Below are positions 23,801-34,408 of a stretch of 64,000 bases of DNA, piece after piece. The position numbers were made by a program, and so were the translations under genes. The notes below the pieces were generated by a model, which was not told where the DNA came from, searched no databases, and was given only the letters and a program-made list of their open reading frames with translations. Each line of letters begins with the position of its first letter. Position 1 is the first letter of the stretch. The DNA is from Macrolepiota albuminosa (lineage: Eukaryota; Basidiomycota; Agaricomycetes; Agaricales; Agaricaceae). Location of the stretch: NCBI GenBank assembly GCA_027475525.1, contig JAMWFC010000113.1, positions 2,716,001-2,780,000 of the forward strand, in the 5' to 3' direction.

Positions 23801-26022
23801 GTCGAGAGCCACAATGAGCCCATTCTGTTCCTCCGCTTCTGCGTACTGCATCATCATTCTTATTAGCTTCGTCTGTTCCGCTATGCTTCTCCCTGGAATG
23901 AAACCCGCTTGGCTCGGGTGGATCAGATCTCCTATTATTACCGCCAGGCGGGTAGACATCGCCTTGATGAAAATTTTATAGTCCGTATTCAGGCATGTTA
24001 TCGGTCTATAGTTCGCGATATCGGATCTGTCGTTCTTCTTGTAAAGTGGACACATCCACCCCTCTGCAAACTCTGAGTCGTTCACTATTCCGTGGATTTG
24101 TATGTCTTCACACATTAACTGTAGCAATTCTATTATGTTACACGTTGTCTTTTGAGAGCCTCCCCTCTGGTTCTGTCTGGAGTCATTATTGAACTTATCA
24201 TTAAACGACTTCCAGAACTCGTAGGGGATCCCGTCGGGACCTGGTGCCGAGCTGTTGTTAGATCTCTTTAGTGCCGTTAACAGCTCCTTGGTGTTGATCT
24301 CCTCGTCCAGTTCTTCTTTTTGGCCTTCCGTGGTGCGCGTACTTATTGCGCCCAGGACCTTAACGGTTTTCTCTTCTTGTTCTTGTTCCATAACCGCCTT
24401 TCTTTTGTACTGTATATTCTCATGATAATTCCTGGCCATTTCCGCCATCTTTATTGAATTGCTCTCGTAAATTGGAGCGTCTGGGTTATGGTCGTTCTTC
24501 TTCAGAGCATAGATTAGGTCTCTGGGCAACGTTTGCTTGCCGGATGTCGTCCAGAATTTACACATAGTTTCTCCTTCCAGTCTGTTCTTTATTGTGATCT
24601 TTTCTCGTTTTATCATATGGTACTTTCTTTCCAAGGATTCTAGGCTTTTTGTCCTGTCCTTGATGATACTCCTTTTTTCTAATTCATCTAATTCTGGGTC
24701 GTCCAGTCTTCTGTCTAAATCGGCTTCCATCAGCTTCTTTTCCATCAAGAACTTTGGAACTATGGATTTCTCTCTCTCTTTCGCGAACTCCAGCAGGTCT
24801 TTTTTCCAGCTCATATAGATTGTCTGCGGGTTTACTTCTGTGGATCTGCTATTACCCAGACCCTTGATCCTGCTAATCGCTGCCGCTCCATTTTCAATTA
24901 CATGCTTCCTGAACTTCTCGTCGCGTATTACGTGGCTTTTCATTGTCCACCTTCCCCTACCAATTATGGGAGCGTCAGCGTGCAAGAGTCTCACTGTCGT
25001 GAGCTTGTGGTCAGTCCCGGGGACTCCGGTGGGTTCTATTTTCCATTCTCGTGACGAGACGTTGAGTGGGTCAGTCATATAAATCCTGTCGATTCTCGAC
25101 ATGGACGAGGTTGCTTCCTGGAGGAAGGAGAAGGTTCTTTTTGTGGGGTATGCGTCTCGCCATGCATCTCTCAGATACAAGGTTTGTTTTAGGTTGTCAA
25201 GTGCTTCGACCGCTTCCTCAGGGTCTCTTCTCGCAGGTGACCGGTCCTGAGAACACTCTGTCATGTTGAAATCCCCGGCCATAATGTCGACCTTACACGA
25301 GGGGTTCCTCATGGTGACCGGTCCTGAGAACACTCTGTCATGTTGAAATCCCCGGCCATAATGTCGACCTTACACGAGGGGTTCCTCATGAAGAAGGCGT
25401 TCAGTCTAGTCCAAAAGGTGCTATTCTCCTCACCGTCGCTCTCCGTTACATTAGGTGCATACACTGTAAGGACGTTTATAACCTCAGTTTTGTGCCAGTT
25501 CACGGTTACCAATATTGCTTTACCTGGAATAATTACCGTCATCTTTGCACCTTGAACATTCATTAAGTTGCAATTGAGAACTATAGCGACCCCCCCTTTT
25601 CCGGTTGGGTTTTCTGGGTCTGGTGAGTGCAGGACTACTAGTCTCTTCCCAAAAAGTTTCTCGATTTCCTCTTTACGTTCATCCGAGAGGTGCGCCTCTT
25701 GAATCGCAAGTATGCTTATTTTCTTGTCCCTTATAACTTGATTTATGTGGAACCATTTGTTGTCCGACCTCGATGATCCGGCTGTTCTATAGCCTCGGAT
25801 GTTTAGGGTTCCTACTGTGATGTTGGCCTTCGTGTGTTTGGAGGACAGTCGGTTTATCGTGGAGGTTGCACTGGTAACTCTCCTGTTGGTTGAGTGTTCG
25901 GGTGTTGCAGGTGCCCTATGGCCGTTCTGGTTAGTTGCTGTGAGGGTGTTGTGTTCGGAAGGCTCTTCGTTCCTGCTCCTTGCTTGTGTACTCCTCCTTG
26001 TACGATCGCTCCGACTGCTCAT
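20894..26022 (-). pseudogene. LINE ORF2: endonuclease-reverse transcriptase
   Basis: The N-terminal AP-like endonuclease shows NIRGY, QEAHL, GDFNMTE, SRIDRIYM and TDHKL motifs. A linker follows, then an RT domain with the fingers motif NYRPITCLNTDYKI, QAGFIPGR, ALDQEKAYDRI, TRGVRQGDPLS and the catalytic FADD. The C-terminal part holds a Cys/His segment (CSHDGMEESMGHILSEC) like the putative zinc fingers after fungal LINE RTs. The protein nicks DNA and copies the element RNA at the target. Two lesions are visible: one in-frame TAG at 23,018-23,020, and a frame break at the 77-bp duplication (25,236-25,390), which is probably artificial. The start is uncertain, since the frame stays open upstream of the ATG at 26,022. 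Confidence 0.9.
25236..25390 (+). repeat. 77-bp tandem duplication in LINE ORF2
   Basis: 25,236-25,312 is repeated at 25,313-25,389 without a mismatch; it shifts the endonuclease frame. Confidence 0.95.
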
Positions 26023-26652
26023 GGCTATATTGTTGTTGGATTGTCCATCCCCAAGCGGATTGGGTTGGACATGGGTAGCATTTGTGGATCCACCTCTGTA
26101 CTCCTCGTTTCCGGTATCTAGGACCGGAGCGGTGGCAGACTCTCTTGGTCCTCCGGGATCGAGGAGGCGTATTCCGTTGCCATATGTTGTTATACCGTGG
26201 TTTGTAAAATTTAAGTTAGGCGTGGTTGGTAAGACTTACCGAGTAGCCAACCATGCTATCTCGGGGTGAGCACATTTCCCAAGCGCTCAGGGGGGACGTT
26301 GCGTTGAGGCTTTAAGCATCTAGGTGGGGCTAGATGCGGAGGACTCTTAGCTTAAGCAGGACTGCTGCACGGCACCTTCCTCTACTTTTTGTAGACTGCC
26401 GTTTTTTGTCTTACGACACGGGTCCATGACCTACATGTACCATTTCTGGCCAATATATTTCAGTCACTTTCCGAAGCTCCTTATTAACATCCAATGCCAG
26501 TAATTCCCACTTACTTAGCATGGTATCGCTCCTGTAGAATGTAAAATGTTTACCAATTCCACATTTTATATACCCTACGTTGATTTGGGTGTCACCATAT
26601 CATTTCTATTGAAATCGTTCCAAAATACTAATTGTAGGGGGGGGAGTACCGA
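26023..26652. other. LINE inter-ORF region
   Basis: About 630 bp between ORF1 and the chosen ORF2 start. The ORF2 frame continues upstream for roughly 150 bp with a plausible Gly/Pro-rich sequence, so ORF2 may begin earlier. A G7 run lies at about 26,638. Confidence 0.5.
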
Positions 26653-27349
26653 CTACATCCACTGGCCTCTGAAGCCGCGTCTCCCAAAGGGTCTTCCGCC
26701 CCTTCCACCCCTACCTCTCCCTCTACCTCTAAAAACATAGAAGTCATCGCGGCCCGTAACTACTCCGTCCCCGTAGGCTCTAACGGAGGCTTTGTTCTGC
26801 TGTTCCGGGGGAGTTTTGTAGCCTAGCCATCCTGGTAAATCTGGGAACGGGCAGTTGAGCATGTCGTGGTTGATAGATTTGCAATTGACACAGAGGAGTG
26901 TATCATTTCCCCGGAGGGGCAGTCCGAATCCTGCCGTCGCGGACGGAAACGTGCACGTCCTCATCAGCTGGATCAGCTTTATATGATCCTCGTCCAAAAG
27001 ATAAGAGTGGTGTAAGAAAACATTCCAGCCCCTGAATTCACCTCCGTCTGCGTTGCTCCTCTTTACATGGAGAAATTTCACGGATATATTGTTGAGGATA
27101 TCGTTGCATATCCTGTCTTTGAGGTTGGGGGCGCATTCCATTACGTGCTTTGTAACGGGTTCCGAGTCCCGAATGCACGTCTTAACCAGGTCGGTAACGG
27201 CTTGGTTGGCCTCACTTGAGTCGTTAAATGTGAGACCGTAGATGGTTAGTACGAAAGAGGGGCGCTGGTCGTTAAAGGGTTTGAAAATCACGGTTATTTC
27301 TTTAGTCGATACGATTTCCAGATTTATCAGGTAGTCGACTTGGGGTGCA
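26653..27349 (-). pseudogene. LINE ORF1, 3' part: zinc-knuckle RNA-binding protein
   Basis: The frame 27,291-26,653 contains a CCHC knuckle (CVNCKSINHDMLNC, C-x2-C-x4-H-x4-C) and ends in an Arg/Gly-rich tail (RGRGRGRGGRGG), typical of ORF1-type chaperones that coat LINE RNA. Its true N-terminal part lies on the other side of LTR-C (28,251-28,906). The coding frame is open right up to the LTR edge. The gene is broken only by that insertion. Confidence 0.8.
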
Positions 27350-27570
27350 TGTCAGGTTCCGCTGAGTCGGGGGCTTTCCGGGAAAGCAACACCCTTACGA
27401 TGCGGACTTGACCTACGAATACTCGGGTGTCTGGAACTCCGGGGCTAGGACTCCGGGGTTCAAGACGAGGACAGGGGTAATCCCAGGAGAGGGGACTAGA
27501 GTCCGGGAGTTTTGGGTTGGGGGTGGCTGAGAGTTAGAGGGGGCCGAGTCGTGAACTGGAGGTTCTAAGA

Positions 27571-27724
27571 CAAGACCAAGTTAGTAAATCAAGAGTCGCA
27601 AAGTGCGTACCAAAACTTAGAGCACGCGAATACTTAGGCGTGCCAGTCAAGACCAAGTTAGTAAATCAAGAGTCGCAAAGTGCGTACCAAAACTTAGAGC
27701 ACGCGAATACTTAGGCGTGCCAGT
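27571..27724 (+). repeat. 77-bp tandem duplication in LTR-C (first)
   Basis: 27,571-27,647 and 27,648-27,724 are identical, exactly 77 bp each. Confidence 0.95.
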
Positions 27725-28069
27725 TGAAGCGTACCAATCAAGGCGTACCAGTCAAGCAAAGGGCACGCAATATCCAAGTAAGCAAAGTATGTAATATCAA
27801 GACTACCGAATACAACAGGGAGCTACACTATAAGTACTACGGGGCCGGGTCTCGGGGTTCCGGGATGTCTGGGATGGGTTCCGGGGGTCATTGAGTAGCG
27901 GCAGGGGCTGTGTACCGGGATCGTGCGTGTGGGGCGCGCGATCAATTGGCGCGGATGGAGCCGTGATGTGTGATGCGTGATGGCCGGCATGAGTCGCGTA
28001 ATCTGATCGTTGATCGGGGCTGGTGACGGCTGATGGCGGTCCTTGATGCGCGTGATGGCGGTGTCGGCG

Positions 28070-28223
28070 GTCGTGATGGCGGGGCGTGTCCTGTGGGGTC
28101 GGAGGGAGGGTCCCAGAGGGTGTTCCGGGGGTGTTCCGGGGTGGGCGTCGTGATGGCGGGGCGTGTCCTGTGGGGTCGGAGGGAGGGTCCCAGAGGGTGT
28201 TCCGGGGGTGTTCCGGGGTGGGC
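28070..28223 (+). repeat. 77-bp tandem duplication in LTR-C (second)
   Basis: 28,070-28,146 and 28,147-28,223 are identical, exactly 77 bp each. Confidence 0.95.
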
Positions 28224-28250
28224 CCGGAGGGGAGGGGTCGTGACAGTGCA

Positions 28251-28906
28251 GATAAACCGGATACGAACATGTGGTAGGGCGTGGGGAAACGGTCCAAATT
28301 CATTGCGCGTTCTTGTTGGGGGAAAGAGACTCCCAGTGCCACGTCATTTTTGATGCGTATAAGACCCTTTATCAAAGCCCACGTTTTATCCACCGTGCTT
28401 AGGCTGTTGTTTTCATATCTTCCCCTGAAAACCCTTGCCCATAGCTTACCCGTCATTATCTTTTTCCACGCTGCTACCTGGGCCGAGACTACATTGTCGA
28501 GCGGGTTCACATCCAGGTGTATTTTCGGCCATCCTCCGTTTGGGGTTGCGGTTCTTTGCAGGCCTGCGGAGTTTGTGATGACGTGATCCTCACACTTCGT
28601 GTCTCTGTGGATGATCTCGTTGGCTGCCCTCCTTCCTGCGCGGTTTGTGGAGCCTGGGGAGCTCTTGAGCGTGTTTAGGGTGGATTTCCTTGCCGTCTTG
28701 TCTCCTGTGTACACGGGGGTGGGCGACGGTTGGGACAGGTTAATGGAGGGTGGGTTGTTGAAGAAGAAGGGGGGATTCCTTAGACGCGTGGTCGAGGGCG
28801 AGTTGCGTAAAAGCTCGTCCCATTCATTATCCGCCACTGCTGTGCTGCTCTGGTTTATGTACTCTTCATTGATTTCCATCAAATCTCTTATTACACCCTT
28901 CACCAT
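28251..28906 (-). pseudogene. LINE ORF1, 5' part
   Basis: Open from ATG at 28,906 to the LTR-C edge at 28,251, where it ends in a FVSGLS segment. A Ser/Thr/Pro-rich linker is followed by a folded-looking domain (VSAQVAAWKKIM, TVDKTWALIKGLI). Beyond 28,251 the frame runs into LTR-C sequence by chance and gives a His/Pro-rich false tail. The ATG lies 3 bp from the LINE 5' junction, so the native N-terminus may be missing. Confidence 0.7.
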
Positions 28907-28909
28907 AAG

Positions 28910-29013
28910 GTGTGCAGCCTCAAGTTATTGCAGGGAGAAAGAGAGAGAAAAGGAAAGTGGGAAACCTCAAGGAAGATTTACTCATGCCATAATGTCTGCC
29001 AACAGAGGAAATT
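28910..29013 (+). repeat. KDZ TIR fragment between LINE and LTR-A
   Basis: Matches TIR sequence at 44,484-44,590 (GCAGCCTCAAGTTATTGCAG, then a purine-rich block, then CATGCCATAATGTC). It lies between the LINE 5' end and the complete LTR-A and is unconnected to either, a mosaic junction. Confidence 0.75.
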
Positions 29014-29532
29014 TGTAAGGGCAACCTCTAGAGGCTGTGGCTTAGTCACACAGCTAGCAGAGGGAGATTCAAAGTGTATTAAAGTATGTACTGACAATAT
29101 CATAATAACTACTCACTTGGCAGAGGAAGATTTCAAGAAAACAAGTCTAGAGATTCCTTATGCCAGGTTGGATGCTTCTGGGGCTTCTGAAGCATGGGAA
29201 ACAACTGTACAGTACAACAAAACTTTAAAAACTCGAAAATTGACTAACCAAACAACTGTGCAAATAAGGCAGGAAAACTCTGGACTTTAGAAGTCAGAAA
29301 GGCAAACTTCAGCTTATATAAGCAGTCTGGAAGCGGTGCTGAAGGGCCCATACTTGTCTGAATAGTAGCTAAAGAACCAGAGCACTTCAAGAGCTAAAAG
29401 TAGTATTAACAAATAGTGTTGAAAGAATATAAACAATAAAATAAAATAATGTCAGAAGAAATAAGAGAATAAATGAAGAGAGAGTGAAGGAATAAGAAGT
29501 GAGAAAAGGAAGAAATGAGGAGTTCTCTGACA
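29014..29532 (+). mobile_element. Complete LTR-A at the right side of the GATAG insertion
   Basis: 519 bp, TGTAAGGGCAACC to CTCTGACA, with a TATA box CTTATATAAGCAG near 29,314. It is followed by GATAG (29,533-29,537), matching GATAG before the LTR-A fragment at 20,644. The KDZ coding sequence continues directly after it. Confidence 0.9.
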
Positions 29533-29537
29533 GATAG

Positions 29538-30145
29538 ACACCAATCCATCAGCAGATGGCAATATTATGGGTGGCTGGCAGTTGCATGCCAAGAAGCTTT
29601 CAAGAGAGTGGAAGCCTTGCTGATGTACGAGAAGGCAATGCTCTAGTGTTTCATTGCTTAAAACTTAAACATTCTCTTGGCCAATATAGTTCCACCAATC
29701 ACAGCTATACAGATTTCTGATAAGACCTTGATAGCCATCAACAAACTCCAGGATCTTTGTAGGCAAGGTTTGCTGATTTTGAAGAGGGAAAAATCGGCTC
29801 ATGCTTTTTTATAATGTCTGAGACATTGCAGACCACATTATTCAGTGATGCAGCCTCCAAATATAACAATTCAAAGTTTTATAGCCTACATTCAGATCAT
29901 AATATATTTATACATTTTGAAGTTATCTTTTCAACTCCTTGTCTAGATGCTGGATAATTTATGCCTCTTCCACTTCAAGACTTGGTATAAGATTGCCAAA
30001 TATAGAAAGTGCTGCAATGAAATGCAACTCAATATAGTCAACAATCTCTTGCAAATTTTCTAATATAGTAGCTTGAGACATGACATTATGTGGTACAAAG
30101 GTAGATGCCATTGCACTGTTGCTTGTAGAAGTGGATACTGCTATG
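29538..30145 (-). pseudogene. Outer KDZ ORF Y, 5' part
   Basis: Reverse-strand match to inner 40,140-40,735, with the same order of segments (a WWNHIG-like block and an FFPLQNQQ-like block) but many stops. It joins 20,643 across the GATAG insertion. Confidence 0.6.
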
Positions 30146-32471
30146 TATCAGATTTTTGTGCCTTATAAACAAAAGTGATTTTCAACAATTCCATTGCATG
30201 TGACTGTCACAAATCCGTTCTGATTATCTATTGATGGCAGCAAGCTACATCTATCAGTTCAATCTGTCATTGCATCTGTCATATCAATCTATTTTTGCAT
30301 CTATCATATCAATCTGTCTCTGTATCTACTATTTTTACAGTAGATCTCTTGTAGTTTGGGAGAAAATAAAATCAGGAAGCACCTGCCTAAATTTATTAAT
30401 TGCCATTGAGGCCAATTCTTGCCACATAGCCACCTTTTTGTGGGCATATGACTGAAGACCTCTTTTCTTCACTGACATATCATGCTTTGACCAAATATCT
30501 GACTGGTTGAAGAAATACCAAACTATCTATTCCATTTCACTCGTGACAAGCTGACATTCCTCTGTCTATTTGTTGTGTTGTGCTCTAGCACATAGATAAT
30601 AAAGACAATTAACTGAAGAGATATGTTTACAAACAGATATAATGATAATGGAAATGTTAATAAAAGGATTCACATTCAGAAATAGTTGCAGATTCATTTT
30701 CTGTATCAGAATTAGAATGCCATATTCAAGATACTTTGATCTTTAATGAATCAGGAATGTTGGGATCTCGTATAACTGTGCATGCATTCAAATCTGCTTT
30801 CTATAAAACTGGATACTTTCTCTGAATGCTGGAGTCCGATTCTAGTCATAGCAGAGCACTGCAGCATTGTACATAGGCATGAGCCTTCACCAGAATTGAG
30901 GCCTAGATTTTTTGAAGAGATGCACAAGCTCAAGTTTTCACATTCTTGCTTGAGGCAATCTAGACAACGTAAGAATATAGAAATGATTTCTCTGCAATGG
31001 CAAATCTGCTGGCTGTCCATCTTCTGCCATTTTATTGTTGTCAAAGACTCTGGGAACTTCATCCAGTTCCAGAAGGGCAGTCCACCTTCTACTAGCAATA
31101 AACCTGCTCCTGTTCTGAGAAGCAGCAAGAACATTGAATTGAACCCTTAATAGTTCTCTTTCCACCTTGACCTTTTGCCAATCATCATTGCTTATATGCT
31201 AGTTCAAACGGCAAACCTGGTCTTGAATTGCAAATCCACTTAATAAGATAGGAATTAGAAAAAATCTGAGCTTTCAATTAGTGAGATAGGTTGGGCTATC
31301 AGCAATACACCTTACTGCTGCTCCTCAATATCAAGGACAAGTTGAATTCAATGAATATTCATTGCTGCAATATCTGTTAAGTGGTTTCCACTGTCTGCTG
31401 CCATTTAGTCTTCACTTGCATTATTGAAGGTCATTATATGAGCTTTAAGAATATCCATTGCTTTACAGTTTCTCTCTTCTTTGAGCTTTTCTGCCTTAGC
31501 TATTTTGGCTTCCCAGCTTGTTAGTAGATCCATTAATATTCCAATGGATCACTCAATGAAATATTGAATGGCTGCATCTCTCATCTCAACAGCAGTCCTG
31601 TACTTTCAACATAGAAATAAAACTATGTTAAGCAGCTTCTTCCAATTTGAGTCACACATGTGATCATTAAGGATTTCTGCCCAATGTGCCAAGGTAGCCA
31701 TATAAGCCATCTGTCTATCTGTGAGACTTTATTTAGTATAAATCAGAGACTTTCAATTATCTCTCCAGCCAAATGACTGGCCCAGGAATGAAGGATATGG
31801 CAAAGCAGAAAAACAATCCTCCTTATGCTGGACATGAAGAAGTTTTATTGCAAAGTCTACAAGTAGACTATCTAGCAGGACTTCTCTGGCCTCAGCAAGC
31901 TATTGAGAAAATTTGGCATACCACTGGCATGCTATGTCATATACCAGTAGGAAACACTGAATCTTATCCCTATTGGTCATCTTAACTGCCTATGTGATGG
32001 AAAAGTCTGTATGAACCTGGCTTTCACCACAGGTCAAGTTTGTTACACTATTAAGAGCAAAGCAGCCATGCCATGTACATGCTATTGCAACAATACTAGT
32101 AATGTTGTATGACTTGTTCATTATCAAAGCCTTTTTAATAGCTTTGAATGTGTTTTTACAAGCTGCTTCTTAGACAAATGGAGGTCCAGTGGACAGCTGA
32201 TGAACAGGATTAAATTGATAAGCAGACAGCAAACAAGTAGAGTTAAAGAATGTCACTCACTGTTGGCTATTTCTTTGCACACTTAAGATAGTAGGTGAGC
32301 TTATCTCTTCTGTCCATTATACTACTGCCTTCTAAATGCCATACATCATAAGCAGGATTAGAATGTCAGACATGATCCATCTTGAAGTTGCCATCCATCA
32401 TTAAAGAATGATTAAACTTTTACTGGACAAGATTTTCTTACTAGTTAAATAGAAGATTGACTCCTGGTTGG
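30146..32471 (-). pseudogene. Outer KDZ transposase, catalytic core and C-terminal region
   Basis: Reading on the minus strand, the segment opens with a CQPGVNL motif. It then shows DGNFKMDH (first catalytic Asp region, about 32,368-32,405), a CTWHGCFALNSVTNL-like block and VYDIACQWYAKFS (second Asp region, about 31,915-31,950), in the order typical of KDZ transposases. Downstream are the helical segment LNVLAASQNRSR (about 31,100) and the C-terminal coiled region with WTEECQL and FFNQSDIWSKHD-type sequence, decayed, around 30,500. TGA, TAG and TAA stops are scattered throughout. The 5' half of the same gene lies at 44,879-46,717; the inner element separates them. Confidence 0.8.
32465..32471 (+). 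repeat. Target-site duplication of the inner KDZ element, left copy
   Basis: TGGTTGG, repeated at 44,872-44,878. In transposase orientation it encodes part of the CxQP motif that is complete on neither side alone. Confidence 0.75.
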
Positions 32472-33099
32472 CATATATAGACATCACAATGGTACGTGTC
32501 ATACATTGTACGGGAGCTTGCTTTGTGCCATACCATATGTGTCCAGCAGAGTCCGCTATACTGGAGCAGAGCAGTCCCTACAGTGCTATAGAATACAGAG
32601 CCGCAGACATGTCACAATGTGCTGTATGACACGGTCTAGTCGATCAATAAAAGATGGGCACATACATGTGCATGCAGGCCCAGCGAATGCTAGTGGACAC
32701 TAGCAGATGTCAATGTGCATCAGCGGCTGCTGGCAGGCATCAGCCCATGAGTGAAAACCTCCTCCATTGACGGACATCATGGCATAAATAAACCCTCCTC
32801 AAGGTTCCCCACTTCCCTCCCCTCTCCATTCCTTCCTGCAATAACTCAAGGCTGCGTGTCTCCTCTTCTCTTCTTTTCCCACCCCCAATGCCAGCATATG
32901 TCCACAAAAGGGCCCTGCAAACCTATGCAGGCCTACGCAAGCTACCAGCAGACATTCATGCAGATATATGTCGACAGACTCAAACTTACGCAGGCCTGTG
33001 CAGGGCATCAGCGGACATCCACAGAGGCCTATGCAGATCCATGGGATCTGGTTGGACCAAGAAAAAAGGTAACTTTGTCTTGCCTGCTGTATGTCTGTG

Positions 33100-33173
33100 G
33101 GGGGAATCAAACCCCCGGCCTTGAGAAAGCTTCCAGCAATGGAACACACATTTAACCGTTGCACCACAGGTCC
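33100..33173 (-). other. tRNA-like module M1 in TIR ii
   Basis: On the minus strand, a perfect box A consensus TGGTGCAACGG and a box B-like GGGTTTGATTCCCC, about 43 bp apart. Confidence 0.6.
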
Positions 33174-33849
33174 GTTACTAATGGATAGATTCAAAGGTCA
33201 GATAACACAATGAATGGACATCCACCTACATTTCTGCAGGTTCCCGTATGGATTTTTTGAGGTGGAAGGGGGGTGGCATATCTCCCAAAAGAGTTTTTGT
33301 GGCTTGAAAGGAGTGTTGGCATCAGCGGCCATCAGCTGGCCATCAGCTGACATCTGTTGGAGTTTGTTGGCAGCTGTTGGTATCCGTTGGCATTCGCTGG
33401 ATATCTGCTGATATCCGTCGGCATCTACAGGAATCTGTCAGCAACCCCCGGCATTATCTGGCATTATCTGGCATCAGGGTGGGAGAGAAGGAAACAGAGT
33501 GCGTGGGTGTCTGCTGCATGGAGTGGTGTCTCGGAGAGTGTGGGAGGTGGTGGAAGAGGGATGGGGGTGGGGAGAAAGAAGGGAAAGAGGAAAGGAGAGA
33601 AGCGTGTGTGTCCACTGATACGCCAGCGGACATAGCAGACATCGGACGTCAGGTCAGGGGGGAGGAGGGAAGCGGGGTGCATGTGGTGGATGGGGGTGGT
33701 GTGTGAGGTAGTGTGGGGAGTGGAGAGGATGGCACTGGGAAGGAAGAGGGTACATGAGTGTCCGCTATTTGCTGGCATGCCAGCAGATGGTAGCTGACAG
33801 TAGCTGACGTCGGCATGTGAGCTAGCTGACATCAGCAGTGCAACCAGTC

Positions 33850-33924
33850 CCAGTGATTCAGTGGAATATTTATTTATTGATATTTAATATTGTGTATAGC
33901 GGTGGGTTCTACTCCCCCTACTCC
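33850..33924 (+). other. tRNA-like module M3 in TIR ii
   Basis: Box A-like TGATTCAGTGG and box B-like GGGTTCTACTCC about 40 bp apart. Confidence 0.5.
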
Positions 33925-34013
33925 ACCTTAACGGGGACTAATAGTGTGTTTTTATATGGGTGCATTTTTGCTCTACATGTACATTGTACTGATCTGTAGT
34001 AAGCGTCTGTAGT

Positions 34014-34276
34014 AGTTGATCTGACCAAAACTCTAGCAATTACTGAAGCGGGATAGGATGGCAGAGTTGATGCATGAGATCATTCCAGTACACATGACAA
34101 GTGACAATACACTAGGGCTAACTACCTTTTTTACAAAGACCAGCACAAAGGTAGCCAGCCACAGTGTATTATCAACTGGTCATGAGCACTGGAATGAACA
34201 CACATGCAAACTTGTCCATTTTATGCTATTGCAGAAATCTCTGAAGTTTTCAATGGATCAAATTTATGATGCTAGC
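34014..34276. repeat. Fold-back palindrome in TIR ii
   Basis: Arms match those at 17,849-18,124; the outer part of the left arm is deleted. The centre carries TTTTTTACAAAGACCAGC. Confidence 0.65.
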
Positions 34277-34316
34277 AGACATCAGCGGCCTGCTGCTATT
34301 ATATAATGTGAACTAG

Positions 34317-34387
34317 CAGGAGTTGAACCCACCTCTTGTGCACAATATGAAATATCAATTTATGAATATTCCATTGTACCACAAGTG
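34317..34387 (-). other. tRNA-like module M2 in TIR ii
   Basis: On the minus strand, box A TGGTACAATGG and box B GGGTTCAACTCC. It lies just before the solo LTR insertion site. Confidence 0.6.
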
Positions 34388-34408
34388 CTTACTACAAGTC
34401 AGGACGGT

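Larger units (their letters stand above)
27350..28245 (-). mobile_element. Solo LTR (LTR-C) inserted in LINE ORF1
   Basis: Begins TGTCAGGTTCC and ends GTGACA on the plus strand (inverted ends TGTCA...TGACA), flanked by a perfect 5-bp duplication GTGCA at 27,345-27,349 and 28,246-28,250. It is GC-rich and shows no sign of C-to-T decay, so it is among the youngest insertions. It contains two of the 77-bp duplications (27,571 and 28,070); without them it would be about 742 bp. Orientation minus is suggested by a weak TATA-like element. Confidence 0.9.
20698..28909 (-). mobile_element. LINE (non-LTR retrotransposon), APE-endonuclease type
   Basis: A minus-strand element ending in a poly(A) tail, seen as 25 T at 20,698-20,722. 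It carries ORF1 (zinc-knuckle/RGG) and ORF2 (endonuclease-RT). It is probably 5'-truncated, because ORF1 opens right at the 5' junction at 28,909. The base composition is CpG-rich and stops are few, so it is much younger than the surrounding KDZ gene. It is split by LTR-C at 27,350-28,245. The 77-bp duplication at 25,236-25,390 is probably an assembly error. No clean target duplication of the LINE itself was found. Confidence 0.9.

Noticed and set aside
27803..28250. His/Pro-rich C-terminal tail of the minus-strand frame at 28,906-27,803
   Set aside because: This part is LTR-C sequence read by chance after ORF1 runs into the insertion; it is not part of the LINE protein.
28033..29018. Plus-strand frames over LTR-C and LINE ORF1
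   Set aside because: Antisense shadows. The high-GC LTR and its 77-bp duplications keep all frames open by chance.
28910..29300. Plus-strand frame 28,910-29,290 (similar frames at 46,101-46,370 and 11,471-11,890) as a conserved protein
   Set aside because: The three similar frames are the same LTR-A repeat. The similarity is at DNA level, and the sequence is an LTR with target duplications and a TATA box.
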